The notes under the pieces are model-generated. The model saw only the letters and a program-made list of their open reading frames with translations, was not told where the DNA came from and ran no database searches. Positions 5,779 to 6,265 of a stretch of 6,265 nucleotides of DNA are shown in pieces (within the stretch, counting starts at the first letter, position 1; every line of letters starts with the position of its first letter). Origin of the DNA: Eubacteriaceae bacterium (GTDB lineage Bacteria; Bacillota; Clostridia; Eubacteriales; Anaerofustaceae); assembly GCA_017613995.1 (NCBI GenBank), contig JAGACT010000138.1, positions 1-6,265 of the forward strand, written 5' to 3'. A program made the translations under genes and the position numbers.

Positions 5779-6265
5779 GATATGCTACGAAAAGACCGGA
5801 AGGCTCATTTACGTGTCCCATCTGGATATGCAGAGGCTCCTTCAGAGGCTTTTGCGCCGCGCCGGGGTCTCCATGATGTTCTCCCAGGGATTCAATCCCC
5901 ACGCCCTGATGAGCTTTACCCCTCCTCTGCCCCTTTTCGCCTCCAGCCTCGCGGAATACGTGGACGTGGAACTGACCGGGAAGCAGAGCGCCTCCGAAGT
6001 GAGGGACGCCCTTTCCGCCTCGGTGCCCGAGGGCATCTCCATCGTCAGCGTGGAATGCCCGCCCGAAGGCACCCCGCCCCTGAGCAAGTCCTTTTTCCGG
6101 GCGTCATACGTTATCGAGCTGGCCACCGGGGCCTCTGCGGAGGAAGTGATGAGCTTTTTCGATGCGGCTCGGGAGCTCGTCATCGAAAGGACGAACAAGA
6201 AAAAGCAGCTGAAAACAGAGGACATAAAGCCCCGGATATTTTCCTTTTCGGCGGAGGATACGCCC
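5768..6265 (+). CDS. TIGR03936 (DUF2344) radical-SAM-linked protein, 3' truncated by window edge
   Basis: 166 codons are present and the frame is open to the last base. The N-terminus MKYRICYEKTGRLIYVSHLD is followed by LLQRLLRRAGVSMMFSQGFNPHALMSFTPPLPLFASSLAEYVDVEL, matching the family pattern (.F.KTG...F.SHLD....ER.LRRA....YSQGFNPHP..SF..PLP.G..S..EY.D.EL). RTNKKKQLKTEDIKPRIF (141-158) fits its conserved second block. The start is TTG at 5768, with GGGAGG (5755-5760) 7 bases upstream; no ATG or GTG in this frame gives as good a fit, and the first conserved residues follow at once. It overlaps the preceding gene by 11 bases, which implies translational coupling. Members are encoded beside, or fused to, TIGR03960 proteins, so it is probably the functional partner. 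The reaction and substrate are unknown. Confidence 0.92.
   Translation, partial: MKYRICYEKTGRLIYVSHLDMQRLLQRLLRRAGVSMMFSQGFNPHALMSFTPPLPLFASSLAEYVDVELTGKQSASEVRDALSASVPEGISIVSVECPPEGTPPLSKSFFRASYVIELATGASAEEVMSFFDAARELVIERTNKKKQLKTEDIKPRIFSFSAEDTP

Noticed and set aside
1..6265. CRISPR array, insertion sequence, toxin-antitoxin or prophage elements
   Set aside because: No regularly spaced repeats, transposase-like frame, terminal inverted repeats or small toxin-like gene pairs were found; nearly all bases are accounted for by two housekeeping-type operons.

Overview
The window looks like ordinary chromosome from an anaerobic, moderately high-G+C member of the Firmicutes (Clostridia type). 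Three things point there: the gene order rnfC-D-G-E-A, the short (440-residue) RnfC without the long C-terminal extension of proteobacterial RsxC, and a TIGR03960/TIGR03936 radical-SAM gene pair kept as two separate genes. The species cannot be named from the sequence.

Left arm (1-3560, minus strand): five genes of an Rnf operon read leftward, rnfC, rnfD, rnfG, rnfE and the first 37 codons of rnfA, which runs off the left edge. rnfB is expected just beyond it. Together they encode a membrane complex that passes electrons from reduced ferredoxin to NAD+ and pumps Na+ or H+. RnfC carries the NADH/FMN module and two 4Fe-4S sites, RnfD and RnfG carry flavins, and RnfA/RnfE carry the membrane cysteines. 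The genes are packed with 1-base stop/start overlaps (TAATG, TGATG) or a 6-base gap, and each has a visible ribosome binding site, so they are almost certainly co-transcribed and translationally coupled.

Middle (3561-3954): a 394-base divergent intergenic region. It holds a consensus -10 box for rnfC, a 7-bp hairpin close to the predicted 5' end of the rnf transcript, two overlapping palindromes, a 10-bp direct repeat with an 11-bp period, a probable promoter for the right-hand operon, and an 8-bp GC-rich hairpin against that operon's ribosome binding site.

Right arm (3955-6265, plus strand): a complete 607-residue TIGR03960-type radical SAM protein, overlapped by 11 bases by the start of a TIGR03936 (DUF2344) partner that begins at TTG and runs off the right edge. 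The two families occur adjacent or fused in many bacteria and their reaction is unknown. In Firmicutes they often lie near the rng-rplU-rpmA region, but nothing of that is visible here.

No mobile element, CRISPR array, tRNA or rRNA is seen. I do not see an undescribed multi-gene system. The less-explained parts are the regulatory structures between the operons and the unknown job of the radical SAM pair.
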